This document shows positions 12,690 to 23,745 of a DNA stretch of 64,000 nt, in pieces. Numbering within the stretch: position 1 is the stretch's first letter; each line of letters starts with the position of its first letter. The stretch is from positions 226,501 through 290,500 of the forward strand of contig CAJNDS010001602.1 in NCBI GenBank assembly GCA_905221605.1. The letters run 5' to 3'. The notes beneath the pieces are model-generated. The model was not told where the DNA came from. It saw only the letters and a list, made by a program, of their open reading frames with translations, and did no database searches. Made by a program: the position numbers and the translations under genes. This DNA comes from Symbiodinium natans. Taxonomy: Eukaryota > Sar > Dinophyceae > Suessiales > Symbiodiniaceae.

Positions 12690-12890
12690 CTGGAAACCGT
12701 CGGAACCCCAAAAACCCCAACCCTGAACCTCGAAACCCCGTGAACAGACCCATTGAACAACACTGGACTACCCTAATCCAAAAATCCCCAAGGGCCCCAA
12801 ACCCAAAAACCCAAAAAGGCCAAAAACCCTAAAAAACCTGAAGCCCTGAAACCCTGAAACCCTAACACCCTAAACCCATACCCAACCCCT
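12690..12890. repeat. Degenerate telomere-like CCCTAAA/CCCTGAA tract
   Basis: A C/A-rich stretch made of imperfect words such as CCCCAAAAACCC, CCCTGAAACCC and ACCCTAAACCC. On the minus strand these resemble TTTAGGG, the plant and dinoflagellate telomere repeat, but units vary in length and no perfect tandem array exists. Its low end overlaps the last exon of the sugar-transporter gene, whose in-frame TAG (12870-12872) comes from one of these words. Confidence 0.7.
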
Positions 12891-14619
12891 GGTCAAACTG
12901 TTCAACCCCTTTAGTAGCTCCTGTGAGCTAAACATGCCCGAAGCCACCAGTGGCACGGCGACCACTGCAGACCAACTCAGCGCTTCGCCCTCCACGAGCC
13001 ACTTCAAGAGGCCTCCGGCATTTTTTTTCAGGGGGGTTAGGGTTTATAGGGTTTGCAGGGAATTGAACGGTAAAAACCGCGCGTTGTCCTGACTGTAATT
13101 TTTGCAGTGGAGCTCAAAATCAATGTCGGTACTCTGCAGTTGATGCAGCCCTTCTGCGCGTTGAAGGGTTTAAGAATAGTGGGGCGTAAGGTCGGATAGA
13201 CTCAAATGGTCAAGGGACAGGAAAGGAGGAGCCCGACCATCACGGCGAAGCCCTTTCGGACGCTTCCGGACGTCTTCGCAATGAGGCCCACCACTATGCC
13301 GCCCCAGCCCTGTCGTTGGGCCGAGGACTCTTCAGGAACAAGAGTTGGCTCTTAGCTTTCTTTTGCTTGTGAGGGGTTTAGGGGGTGGAGCTGAGAGTAT
13401 CACAGACTTTGACTCTTTCGTTTGCCCGTTGGCATCTTGGTCTTCTGGATCCTGCGTCAAGACCGGGATGAGGGTCAGCCAAGTCCAGCGGTCGAAGAGA
13501 CCCTGCTCCTCCTGATTGCCTTGCTTAGGGCACTATCTACGGCGTTTAAGTTTAATTGGACACAAGCCACTTGCAAACAGAAGTGCAAGAAGAACTACAG
13601 ACATCGGCGAAGGGGCTCAGCAAACGACTCAACAGGATTGCGAGGCAGCCCAGCACGGCCATCTCGCAGCTGAAGAGGTAGCTATTTCGCTGTTCCCGCT
13701 GCAGTACCCACTCAGAAACAGCGCCGCCGAAGCCAGACAGGGCAGATGCAGACACGATGCAGAAGATACCCATCCAGAAGCTTTCTGCTGACGCGCTCTG
13801 GGGCTGAGAGGCACGGGCCTCCGATAGGCTCACTAGCACGCCTGAGAAAGACAGCAGCACCAGAGCGCAGCACTGCACAGGAGACTGCCGCCGCCCCAGC
13901 ATCAAGTAGACGAAGAGAGCTGTGAAGAGCATCTTCGTCTGGTTCAATATGTTGAAGACGATCCCGTCTAACTTCTGATAGGCCACCTCTGCAAACTTAC
14001 AACCTCGCGTCCCGGTGAAGCCCATTCAGTCCCAAACCTTTTTTTTAAGGCCTGCACCCCCTCAGCCCCCCGTCCACCTGGATGCATAAGTTCTGCAGCA
14101 GATAACTCAGTGAAGGAAGCCCGGCCGCCATCAGGAAGCTGTTGAAAGACCACCCTCTCATCACCTCCTTCTTCATAGTCGTGGGGTATTTGGGGGGCTT
14201 TCCCAGCGACGACCCTGAAGGCTTGTGTTGGGGTTAGCATGGCCCCACGACTTCCGGAGGAAGGCTCCCCACTACTTCCCCGTCCTGCAGCTTGCCTTCC
14301 ACTTGCAGCAGTCCCAAGCAAGCCACGACCTGCCGGGCACCAGAATTACTAGGTTCTGTATGACGAGGTCGTCCCAAAACGGAGACAATGGATGCTAGAC
14401 CCTTAGCGCTGGAGCACTGGTGCTTCCAGGGACATAGCCATGTTGGCATTCTACAGCGGGGAAATGGGCTCGTTCAGCATCCCTGTGGGGCCCCCTCAGT
14501 CAGCGCCTTGGCCGCCTCTGCGCCCAAGACCAGGCTCGGCACAGGCGTGCCCAGAGGGATGCACCGCTTCGCCAGGAGGGGCTGGGCGCCGAACTGGATG
14601 GCATGAATGGCCAGGTATC
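12870..14619 (-). CDS. Nucleotide-sugar transporter, SLC35A family (nearly complete)
   Basis: Golgi or ER membrane antiporter that imports UDP-sugar or CMP-sugar in exchange for the nucleotide monophosphate. Exons: 14507-14619, 14266-14329, 14078-14154, 13603-13986, 13452-13511, 13219-13309, 12870-13012. The joined protein gives about 309 residues with a consistent frame at every join. Family signatures in order: AIQFGAQPLL, VLGAEAAKVVACL, LPSLSYLLQN, VAYQKLDGIVFNILNQTK, FTALFVYLMLGRRQSP, GFGGAVSEWVLQR, WTWLTLIPVLTQ, GGIVVGL, SGSVRKGFAVMVGLLL. These match the PF04142 pattern, including the GG.VVGL...A..VRKGF motif. Intron donors are GC, GC, GT, GT, GA and GT in order, and acceptors are AG. 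The small first exon with the start codon was not located. The C-terminus either reads to TAG at 12870 or ends at a GA donor after 12921. Substrate cannot be told from sequence. Confidence 0.94.
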
Positions 14620-15330
14620 CTCAGCAAGGACCGACGTGGCCCTAGGGGAAGCCCTAGACCCTCAACACGAAGGCGAGTTGATGCGGTAGTGATTCCTGAG
14701 TCTTAAGGGCTGCAGGCAAGCGGCCCAAACCATTGTGGGCAGCCAAGATGGCATGCAGAAGCATGGCACAACTGTCCAATTGACAGTGTCTGCTGACTAT
14801 TCCTGAACTTGTGTTTTTTTGTAGCTGCATCTCAAGGCGCAGATGCTATGCAATTCAAAGCCGGGTGCAACTGCAGGGCCATGCGAGGCCAGGAGCTAAG
14901 GCAAAGGTGACGTGAGCTACGGCCTGCTCCGCTCAAAGCCTAATCTGAGCATCTGCGCGATAAGCTGTTGGATGCGGGGTCTGACAAGGAACGCTGGCAT
15001 GAGTAACATCAGTGGGTTCCAAAGGCCACAAAAAAAGTCATGACCGGCAGATGGCTTGATCATATGATATCTTGCAATGCTTTGTCTGGTGGCCTTCTAA
15101 CCTGAAGCACAAAACCCTAAACCTTCAGCACGGTCAGACAGGCCAGGCTGCGATCGGGTAGAGCGCAGCACTCGTGGCATGGGTTGCTGCTGAAGGGGCA
15201 GCAGTAACAGAGGCGGCAGATGCTCGAGCCTCGATGCGGCTGTGGGGTTACTTGGGATGCTAAATACCTGTAGCTTCAGTTCCCCATCCTCATTCTTTCA
15301 AAAGTCGTAGGTGCGAGCCAGAAAACGTTA
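14620..15330. other. Upstream region of the transporter; first exon not found
   Basis: The transporter needs a short 5' exon that leaves one base before 14619. A minus-strand ATG at about 14750 begins a short open frame, but no donor in the right phase follows. Otherwise no coding signal was seen. Confidence 0.4.
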
Positions 15331-15340
15331 CAGGCCTGAA

Positions 15341-15561
15341 CTAGTTTGCGGCCATGATGGTCGCATTGAGGGGTGCCGATAGGGTCAAACGAAGGCTCAC
15401 TGTTTCTTGTACATTGTGCGCAAGCTTCCCATCCGCGTCAACGGCGGCATGTTTGAAAAGCGTCATTCCGAATTCTGGGCTGGCCAGCATGAATGCTGTC
15501 CAAAACCCAGCAAGACTTGCAATACTTATTGGCTCATGATTCGTGCCGGTGGCAACATGTC
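15341..15561 (-). CDS. Unrecognised exon, possibly C-terminal
   Basis: Starts after a TATTGGCAG acceptor (phase 1) and is open for 72 codons to TAG. It contains HVATGTNHEPISIASLAGF, FMLASPEFGMTLFKHAAVDA and VQETVSLRLTLSAPLNAT. The residue mix and GC-rich third positions look coding. A GC donor just before the stop is an alternative end. Family not recognised. Confidence 0.55.
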
Positions 15562-15995
15562 CTGCCAATAAATATCGCCATCCTGTTACATCACGCGGGG
15601 CGGCTACACCCACCTTTGCTATTCCACCGCCCGCAAAGAATGAGCCTGTCCAGTGTCCAGACACCCAACCAAGGTTTTGGAGCCTCAACCCGGAGCCCCC
15701 CGCCTCAAACAGTAGAACAAAACCATCCCCAACACTTTGCTTGAGAAAGCAAACCTAAGCCATTGCCGCCAAGTCCGCCGTGGTCGAGGCCACCGGCACC
15801 TCGGATTCGGCGCGACGCCTGGGGCGTACGGTGTTACGGGGGCGTAGGGAGAGAGGGACAGGGGTGAGTCCTGTTTCTGTGCTATGATCTAAGAGCTGGG
15901 CGAGGATGCAACTGTATCTTACAGAACGTAGTAGGTACAATTTCATAATTAGATGTTCGGGCAGAGTTGGATTATGGCGGGGAGACTTGCGGGGT

Positions 15996-16023
15996 GGGGG
16001 GGGGGGGGGGGGGGGGGGGGGGG
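15996..16023. repeat. Poly-G tract, 28 G
   Basis: An uninterrupted run of G preceded by GGGGT. No coding exon surrounds it. Confidence 0.97.
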
Positions 16024-16433
16024 TGTAGGATTGGGGTAGGGATTGAGGGAATTGAGAGTTCGGGAGGGCTGGCGATAAGGACTCAGGGAATCGAAGGCCC
16101 AGAATGCTCGTCTTGCATGGGTTCTGAGAACTTCAGCAGAAAGGAACAGTTCACAAAACCTTCTCATGTGCACAGATGTGTCTGTTCTTGTACTGAGGAG
16201 AATTCAAGCCTACTTGGGCATGTGCTGTCATCCAATGCTCGCGCCTTGCTGCTTGGTGTCCGTGCTCGTCCATCTTGTGCTTGGAGTCGCTCCTAAAAGG
16301 ATCCAAAGAATCCAAGAAGCAAAGATGAATTTCCCATGGCCCATCCGCACAGTTCCTAACCACCCCACACATCGTCAAGGATGAACTCGAGATTCGAGTT
16401 TTCAGCAGCTGCGATCGTGAAACCGTGGAAACA

Positions 16434-16508
16434 TTAAGCAAGCGACTCAGGATCCGCTTCGGCTGGCGTTTCGGCAGGTGCTTCGGCTGGCGCTTCGGCA
16501 GGGCGCTC
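16434..16508 (-). CDS. C-terminal exon with Pro-Ala-Glu repeats
   Basis: Bounded by a strong acceptor (CCTTTCTTCTTCAG) and ended by TAA. It encodes 24 residues, ERPAEAPAEAPAETPAEADP then ESLA, a proline/alanine/glutamate repeat. A likely upstream exon of the same gene is at about 16695-16790 (QDEEPPASAAKSSAWQAAAE), also acidic and alanine-rich. The function is unknown; such tails are usually flexible linkers. Confidence 0.6.
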   Translation of the reverse strand, partial: ERPAEAPAEAPAETPAEADPESLA

Positions 16509-16899
16509 CTGAAGAAGAAAGGGAGGGGGATGCCTCAGGCATGAATGATGCGGGGTTTGAGCAGGGTTAGGCGGGCCCTCGGATCTACACCTCTACATCC
16601 TGGAAGGCTCCCGCAAACCCGACTCCAAAACGCTGAAAACAGTGGGCTCAATCGCGAAGGCCGCCATCCACTGCCGAAACAAACCTAAAACCCCAAAGCC
16701 CTGCGACCATGCCTCGGCAGCCGCCTGCCAGGCGCTAGACTTGGCAGCGCTAGCTGGTGGCTCCTCATCTTGCCGTTGCAGATGGAGGCTGGCTCAAGTT
16801 TCTAACCAACCCTGTCCCCACTGCAGTCAGCCAATGGTAACCTTACAAGCCATGAACCTGAACCACCCCCAAACCTCTGAACCTTCAGCCAGCCTCGAT

Positions 16900-18280
16900 T
16901 GAGGCCCTCGGCTGCTGTCTCTGGGCCGGCTCCTTCGACAGTCTCGAGAGTCTGCTCATGCAGTTGTTGTATGTTCTCGCTTGGTACACTTCTCGATTGT
17001 TTCGGGGTGTTGCTTCAGAAGGCTTGGAATAAGGATTGGCGGAAGTTTCGGTGGACCACGGCTAAGCACTTGTACACCTTCGCAGACGCGGAGCAACCGC
17101 TGACCTTCGGGAGTCATGAGCAGTGTCTAGTTTTTGCTTTTGATGCATGTACTGATTTCGGTTCAGCGTGTTTGATGGCGCTTGCAGCATGCCGTACAAG
17201 TAAAAGTCGTGTTCGCCCCAAAGCGTCAGATCTTGAAGCCCTTTTGATCCAAAACCTTTACAACTTGAAGCCCCCAACCCCAAGCGGCCCTTGCAGCTGC
17301 GATAACTGACCGATGTGTGCTTCATACGAGTCAGTCCCAAAACGAGCTGCGCGACAAAGGCACAACAAGTCGTTCTTCTATCCAGTCCGCATTGTCAGGA
17401 GCCCACAGAAGCTCTAGCGTAGCACAAATGTAAACGGAGAACCGACGTTTAGAGTCTATAGAGTCTCCAAGTAAATCTCTGACAGGCGCTGAAGTGCCCC
17501 TACCCCTCAAGCTCAAGGCCCTCAGTTGCACGCCCCCAAACACCCCAAAATAGCTCTTAAGAACATACTCTCAACTCGATCCCCTTTGCCCCGTTTCAGA
17601 AGCCCTGACAAGAAAGCAGTTCCTGGCCCGCCGGCGGGCGGCCCTGGGCAGCGGCAAGCGCCTGGAGCTCGGCTGGACTCCTGGAGGTTCTGGGCTTGTT
17701 TTAGGAGGGCTTGGAAGCTATTTACTTCTGTCAGGGCCAGAGTTCGAGCGGGGATGAGGGCTTAGCACATGGGGGTCTGGTGCTGGAGCTTTCAAAGCTT
17801 GAGTCTGAAAGCTCTATCGTGGCCACCGGGCCAAGATCGACCCCAAACCCTGAGCCCCTGTTCAGCAGCTAAAGCCTGAAAGCCTAAACCCTGCAAAACC
17901 AGTGATGGCTGAGCCGGTCCACGAAGCAAACATTTTGACCACAAACCCAGGTTAGATCAACTGATTCGAATTGATGGGATTGTTTGGGTCAGGTTTGCAG
18001 GGCTTGAGCCGCATTGCCGGGCCCGGCTTTGAAATATTTTCAGCCCGCCCAAGAAAGGTGTCGACGCTGTTGCCCTCCCTGCGCCCGCCCCCCCAAACCC
18101 CGCATTTGAATGCATCAAACGGTCAGAAACTGCTCCCCACCTTAAACCTGGACAAGCACGCTCCTGAAGCTGCTCGGAGCCAGCTGCCTACCCGCCATGT
18201 GTGGCCTTCCGGACAAGTTGATGGTTCTTGGTGTCAGGAATTTGGGACGTAAGGTTCCCCATGAATTTCCTTGTTGGAAC
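16900..18280. other. No convincing gene
   Basis: No exon with good splice edges was found on either strand. A 136-residue plus-strand frame at 16899-17309 is open but lacks natural composition and splice signals. Confidence 0.45.
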
Positions 18281-18290
18281 AAAGCATCAA

Positions 18291-18307
18291 CCCCCCCCCC
18301 CCCCCCC
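18291..18307. repeat. Poly-C tract, 17 C
   Basis: Uninterrupted C run shortly before the CT-rich block. Confidence 0.95.
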
Positions 18308-18339
18308 GCCCTCGTCCGGATAGACTTCAGGAGCGGGAA

Positions 18340-18725
18340 GAACCCACCATCCCTCCCTTCTCTCTCCTCCTCTCTACCTGTCTCTGTCCTTCGCTCTCTC
18401 CTTGTGCTCCTTTCTTCTTTTTTTTCTCTCTCTCTCTCTCTCTCTCACGCTCTGTCTCTCTCTCTCGCTCTCCTTTTTCCTTCCGTCCTGCCAGACCAGA
18501 GGGGCGCGCGTTACCGAGTCTGTGAAAGGTGCGAAACATGGAGTGTGGAGGTGGGAGAGAACAGCCAATCTCTCTCTCTCTCTCTGTGTCTCACTCCCTC
18601 GCGCACTCTCTCTCTCTCTGTCTCTCTCGTCTTGTTCTGCTTCTTCTTCTTCTTCGCAGCGAAGAGGCCCCCCGTGAGAGAAGGCCCCGGCCACCTCTCT
18701 CTCTCTCTCTCTCTCTTTCTTTCTT
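18340..18725. repeat. CT-rich block with several (CT)n runs
   Basis: Repeated TCTCTC runs separated by short unique pieces, notably at about 18423-18472, 18570-18620 and 18695-18722. Long Ser-Leu and Arg-Glu frames across it are artefacts. Confidence 0.92.
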
Positions 18726-19388
18726 GGGGGCATGGGGCCGAAGCCCCGGACGTCATTGCCCGCCCCTGTATTGGAGCCGCTCCAGTGAAAACGAGTTCGG
18801 GCCGGCGAGCGCGGAGTGGTTTCTTTCCCCCCCCCCCCGCAAAAAAAAACAGCTGAGCTAATTGCGCTCCCTCACTCCTTGCCCTAGCCCCACTCGCCTG
18901 CCAACTTAGCCTGCGCGCGAGAAAAACATGCACCCTGGGCCTCTCTTGGGTTCCCCAGGGGTTGCTATCATGGTAGTGGGCGTGTTTGGACACAGCCCCG
19001 CCCTTTAATTGGCTCGCCGCGGCTTTTCGGCACTCTAACTGCGTCGCTATCTCCTGTAGACGTCCGTCCCAAGCTAAGCTCCCCCACAATACTACCAGCA
19101 CCCGGGCCCCACTAGGGAACGGACGCCCTGCATCACATGACTCAATTGGCCTTCGGCCTTTTTTGATGGTGTGTTTTACTATTGTGTGTGTGACAGTTGC
19201 TTTACCCCCTGTGACAACACCGGACCCCTGACTCCCTCCTGAACTTGAAATCCCCGAATCCTCCAAGGCCCCCCCCCTTCGAGAAAACAACTTGCGCTGC
19301 CTTTGTACATCGCGCCCCTTTACGGCTCAAGCCTTGGCTCAGACCTTCTAGTGTAGGCGTCGTCTCGTCTCGCCCCCCCGACCACCAT
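18726..19388. other. No convincing gene
   Basis: Contains a C run followed by an A run at about 18826-18849 and a short hairpin-like word TTGGCCTTCGGCC before a T run at 19144-19163. No supported exon. Confidence 0.45.
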
Positions 19389-19620
19389 GTAGCAGACGCC
19401 GAAGTGGTTGCGGGCTCGTGCTTTCAACCCATCCCTTCTGGGACTGCTTGGTGTTCTTCTCTGACCCCTTCCCTCCGGGACTGTTCTGGTAGTAGACGCC
19501 GAGGTGGTTGTGGGTCGGTATTTTCGACTCCTTCCCGCCGGGACTGTTCGGGTTGTAGACGCCGATGTGTTTTGGACCTCGTCCCCCCGGAAGTGTTCTG
19601 GTAGCAGATGCGGAGGCGAC
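19389..19620. repeat. Degenerate minisatellite
   Basis: A word of the type GTAGTAGACGCCGAGGTGG recurs at 19389, 19489, 19552 and 19601, each preceded by a GGGACTGTTC-like word. Spacing is 100, 63 and 49 bp, so units vary in length. Confidence 0.8.
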
Positions 19621-19655
19621 TTCTCTCTCTCTCTCTCTCTTTCTCTGTCTCTTTC
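19621..19655. repeat. (CT)n microsatellite
   Basis: Short CT run directly after the minisatellite. Confidence 0.9.
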
Positions 19656-20063
19656 GATCACTCTCTCGCATGCCCAATCCGTCAGTCAGACACATCGACA
19701 ACTGAGCGCGCAAGCGAGCGAGAGAGAGCTCGTGCGACCCTAGAAGCTGGTACCACACAGCAGAGCTCAAGTGCCGTGCCTCGTTCCGCCTGGGCGTGCC
19801 ATGCTTGGTCTTGCCACAGGATGACCAGGGGAAGCCTTCCGGAAAGCGTTGTTGGTTCTGTAGGTCTTGACTTCAGGTCCGCCTTGTTGGAGCCTAGTTG
19901 GCCGGGTTCGGACCTGGCTGGAGGGATCTGTCCGTATGTCTGGAGGCATGCGCGAAGTGGCTGTTGTTCAGGTTTGCTTTGGGCTCTTGAAGGGAGACTT
20001 TCGGCTCTCTCCAAAAAATGCCGTGCACTGAGCGCAGCCAAACGTTTCTGACCTTGTTGAAGC

Positions 20064-20160
20064 TACACTGTCTGACATCTTCAGGTAGCGTTTCATGCCA
20101 ATATCTACAGGGTTACACTGTCTGACATCTTCAAGTAGCGTTTCATGCTAATATTTATAG
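20064..20160. repeat. Tandem duplication of a 50-bp unit
   Basis: The word ACACTGTCTGACATCTTC starts at 20065 and again at 20115. Both copies continue through TAGCGTTTCATGC and an ATAT-T-TA-AG end, with only a few differences. No frame is maintained across it. Confidence 0.93.
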
Positions 20161-21110
20161 ACGTGTACGAACCTTTCCTAGTCCTAGCTCTTGGCCACAG
20201 TGTGGACATGGCTGCTTGTCTTTGACATTGGCAGAGTGCCCTTGCTCCTCCGCTCAAAGGACAATGGTTCCTGAGGAGATGGTAGTCAGATTCTAGCTCT
20301 TCGATTTAACCCCTGACTCAGAGTTTGAACGTTAATTCCTGTGTCTTCTCTTGAGCTAGCTCCTAGGTCCTAAATCTGGCAAGAATCAACCGCCTGGTTT
20401 TGCACCGGCTGATACGCCATCTGCTCGGAAGCAAAGGCTGCTGCGCCCTTCCCTGGCCACTTCCCAACGGCCTCCAAAAGAGAGCTTGGGGAGTTTGAGT
20501 GCTTGGCAAAACAAGCTCGGAGGCAGATAGGGGCGAGAACCTGCGCTTCCTGCGGTATGCAGAGCTGGCCTGTCAAAACCTCCTTTGTAGTCTTCGGTAG
20601 GCTTGAGTTGTGCATCCAACTATACATGCGCATGCTGGTAACATACACCGATTCGTTGTTATTCGGTATGTCGCAACACCTTTGACGACAGCTGGCTTTT
20701 CTCATGAAGGTTTCCTTGCCCTGCCCAAGATGCACCTTCCCCTTGCCTTTGCCCATCTGTTCTGCTGAACCTCAAAGGACGGCAAAGCACAAGGCTTAGT
20801 AAGGCACGCTGGGCCACAACAGATCCTGAATCCCGAAGGGCACAAGGCAACAAAGCAGCGCCAAGTGCCTAAGCAGCATCCTTCAAACCGGGTGGGGGAA
20901 GGATGAGGCTGAAAGGTTCTTAGCCTGGACAATTTCAAAAAGCCTCTCGCAGAATCGAACATCTGTGCATCCACGTGGCCACGGATCAGGTCTTGAAGAT
21001 CGGCCTCGACCTTCCACAGCATCGATTCTCAAAAGCGCTACTGCGCCCCTGAACCCACATGTCGTCTTGCGATACAATGCGCGTTGGGGGGCGTCGGGAA
21101 GATGGGTATA
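20161..21110. other. No convincing gene
   Basis: Both strands were examined. No splice-bounded natural peptide stands out. Confidence 0.45.
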
Positions 21111-21117
21111 CGCCGAA

Positions 21118-21265
21118 AGGAGGGAGGGAGAGAGGGACAGAGGGAGACAGAGAGAGAGAGGAGAGAGAGAGAGAGAGACAGGGAGAGAGAGAGAGAGCGG
21201 GAGAGAGAGAGGGAGAGAGACAGGGAGAGAGAGAGAGAGCGGGAGAGAGAGAGGGAGAACCAGAG
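21118..21265. repeat. GA-rich microsatellite with longer-period copies
   Basis: GAGA runs in which a block GGGAGAGAGAGAGAGCGGGA and its flanks are repeated at about 21181 and 21223, so a period of about 42 bp overlies the GA repeat. Confidence 0.9.
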
Positions 21266-22155
21266 GGAGAACCAGAGCCACACTTTTTAAAGCTTATTGT
21301 TATTCATGAAGCTCACAACTTATTAGTCACAAGTCGCCTGAGTTGCACAGCATTTGCACAGATGTGCGGGACAAAATGACGAACCCCAAATGCTCGCTGT
21401 CCACCAAGAATTAAACTTGTCCAACTTTATGAAAAGTTCAATGATGTCATCCAGTCCCGGGTCTTTGTTTACTTGTTGCTTTTCGGTTGATTGTTGCTAC
21501 GTGTTGTACTTTCTGCGGTTGTGTCGAGAAGCCCCACATTTGACGCGTGTGCTGGATAAGATGGGAAAATCGGCAAACACTCGGACAATTTTTGCAGTGA
21601 GCCTGATGGAATATGATTTCTGAACCTTCCCCAATACATCTAAAACTTGCCCCCTGACACCAAGAGCAGTGGCGCCTTCTGCTGCGCTTCCCACACTTGT
21701 CTTAGACGGTCAGCCTGACAAGCAAGCATAGGCTCAGAGCGGCTCAGCCCTGTCGGCTTCTCGGCGAACTTCAACATCAATGACTTCGATGGTCGAGGTG
21801 ACATCTTACATTAGTGCACCTGGAATGGACGGTCCATGGAAGTCCGAATGCTCAATGACAAACCTTGCCCAAGTCACTTTGCTGGCCAATCCGAGCCCAC
21901 GCGCGGAGTATGTAATTGCACGCGCATTAAAGCGTCACCTTCTGGCATAAGCCTACGTGCTTTAGCCTAATCAGAGTGAGCATGCCGACCTCAAAGACAC
22001 GCAAATCCGCAGAACACGAGCGTAACCAACTGTAAGATTCTAAGAGTCTCAAACATCGACATTGCGAAGAGAACTTGCTACTCCAGGGTTCCAGACCCTT
22101 GGCACTCTACCTCCGCTGCTTGCCTGTGCTTCCAGGTGCGGCTGGTCTGGCACAC
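21266..22155. other. No convincing gene
   Basis: A moderately AT-richer stretch without a supported exon. Confidence 0.45.
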
Positions 22156-22230
22156 CTTTGCACGTCAACATTCTCCTATCCGGCTCACGGATGTCTTTAG
22201 GGGGGAACATTACAAGTTCGTAGGTGCATC
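22156..22230 (-). CDS. Unrecognised exon
   Basis: Reads 24 full codons with two flanking partial codons between GTTTTCGAG and a GT donor (AAAG before GTGTGC). It contains CTYELVMFPPKDIREPDRRM. A short, splice-bounded and natural-looking peptide with no recognised family. Confidence 0.45.
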
Positions 22231-22259
22231 CTCGAAAACCCTGCAATCTCCAAACATCG

Positions 22260-23430
22260 AACGGAAACATCCACAACAAGCAATTACAAATAGTCCTTTG
22301 CTTTCAGGTTGAGGGTTTTGTTCTGTGTCCCAGATTTGGGTTCTCATGGTCAGCTGCATTTGAAATGCTCCATTTGAAATAACTAACTATATATTTGCTG
22401 CCTCCTCAACCCACGCCCATGGCCCCACCCATGCACACCATGCGCAACAACACACGAGAAGTGCAAAAAACTCAACTCTCTACGCTGGCACTACACCCAA
22501 ATACCTGAAATCTACTGTCAACTCGAGCCCCTATAGCATCTAAAAACCCTATGGCCGATGACCAAAAGCACCGCATACCCTTGCCGCCCTTACCCAACTG
22601 TCCGACGCAACTCCCAACTTGAATTTGGATTCGTGACCTGGCGGCTCGGTCACCTTCGGGATGCCTTGCCTCAAGTTTTCTAGAGTTCGGGACGCTGCGG
22701 GGCTAGGAGGCCCTAAAGGTAAGTTTAGTATCTATGGGGTTCAGTTTAGGGGGTGGACGGATGATGATGAAATCTGGGAAGGCTAAAGTGGCTAAAGGCA
22801 GTGGCGACACTTGATCCAGGCCCTGAAGCGCGGATCAACGTCCATGGAGAAGCTCGGGCCCCCCCAATAAAAGGTTCAAGGCTTGAAAAACTAACCAATC
22901 TACAGCGAGCCCGCTCCTGGCTCTCTTGAGAAAACTGGAACTGGCATACTGCAAGCAAACCGTCACTGCTTGGACCAGCTCAGCCACGCCAAGGCCGTCT
23001 GAAGCTGCTCTGCTTGCTTTGCCAGCTTCTGCAGCCTGCAGGCTAAACTGAACAGATGGGTAGGCCTAAGGCTGCGATTGGTCACCATGTGGAATGGCCT
23101 CGTGCTGTTGCTTTTGTGCTTTCTTTCTCTTCTTGTTTTGGCCTCTCTCTCTCTCTCTCTCGCTGTTTCTGTCATGGGGCGCGAGGGGGCAAGCCCCTCG
23201 GGCAGTCCGCGCGCCCCCCTCGTCTTGTGGGAGACTTGAAACTCGTAGGTGAGGAGGGGTTCTGCAGGACCCCTCCCCCTTCACTGAACCCGGCATGCCT
23301 TGGTAGCATCGAACAGCATTGATATGCCCCTTTTCCTTCAGCTTGGGTTCAGTTACTGTATATCTCTCTCTCTCTCTCTCTCGGCTTCCCTCCCTCCCCG
23401 TCTCTCCTTATCACCGAACCTTCGTACAGA
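22260..23430. other. No convincing gene; CT microsatellites
   Basis: Holds CT runs at about 23140-23163 and 23362-23384. No exon was supported on either strand. Confidence 0.45.
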
Positions 23431-23439
23431 TGATATACT

Positions 23440-23584
23440 CTTCCTGTTGACCCCCGATCTATTGAATCCAGTGCGCTCACATTACATCGAATGTGCTCTT
23501 AGAGTAGCGAAGAATAAGGGACAGTATTTCAACAATTTCTGCTGCATCAATCACATGTATGACTCAAAGGATCCGGACACTTGA
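23440..23584 (+). CDS. Possible C-terminal exon
   Basis: An open stretch ending TGA that contains DDILFLLTPDLLNPVRSHYI and LRVAKNKGQYFNNFCCINH. Codons are richer in A/T at the third position than in the better exons, so this may be a fragment of an older gene or element. No family recognised. Confidence 0.3.
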
Positions 23585-23659
23585 AGGACAGTGCCTGGTT
23601 GCCTGCACAAAACAAGTCGCGAAGCAAACTCAGTCATGGTCAACCTGTCAGAACAGGAG

Positions 23660-23745
23660 GCCACTGCAGCGAAGCCGCTCTTCCATGCGTTGCTCCTTTG
23701 CTGCACGTCGCGCCGCGGCGAGTTGCGCCAGCTGCATAGCTGCAT
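23660..23745 (-). CDS. Alanine-rich helical exon
   Basis: After a TTGAATGCAG acceptor the frame reads MQLAQLAAARRAAKEQRMEE followed by RL, a strongly helical peptide, probably coiled-coil. The limits are approximate. Confidence 0.45.

Noticed and set aside
12690..12890. True telomere array
   Set aside because: Units vary in length and sequence; no run of perfect TTTAGGG repeats, and genes continue on both sides.
18511..19290. 259-residue minus-strand frame
   Set aside because: Runs through CT repeats; Arg-Glu low complexity and no recognisable domain.
20883..21309. Leu-Ser and Arg-Glu frames of over 100 residues
   Set aside because: Artefacts of the GA microsatellite.
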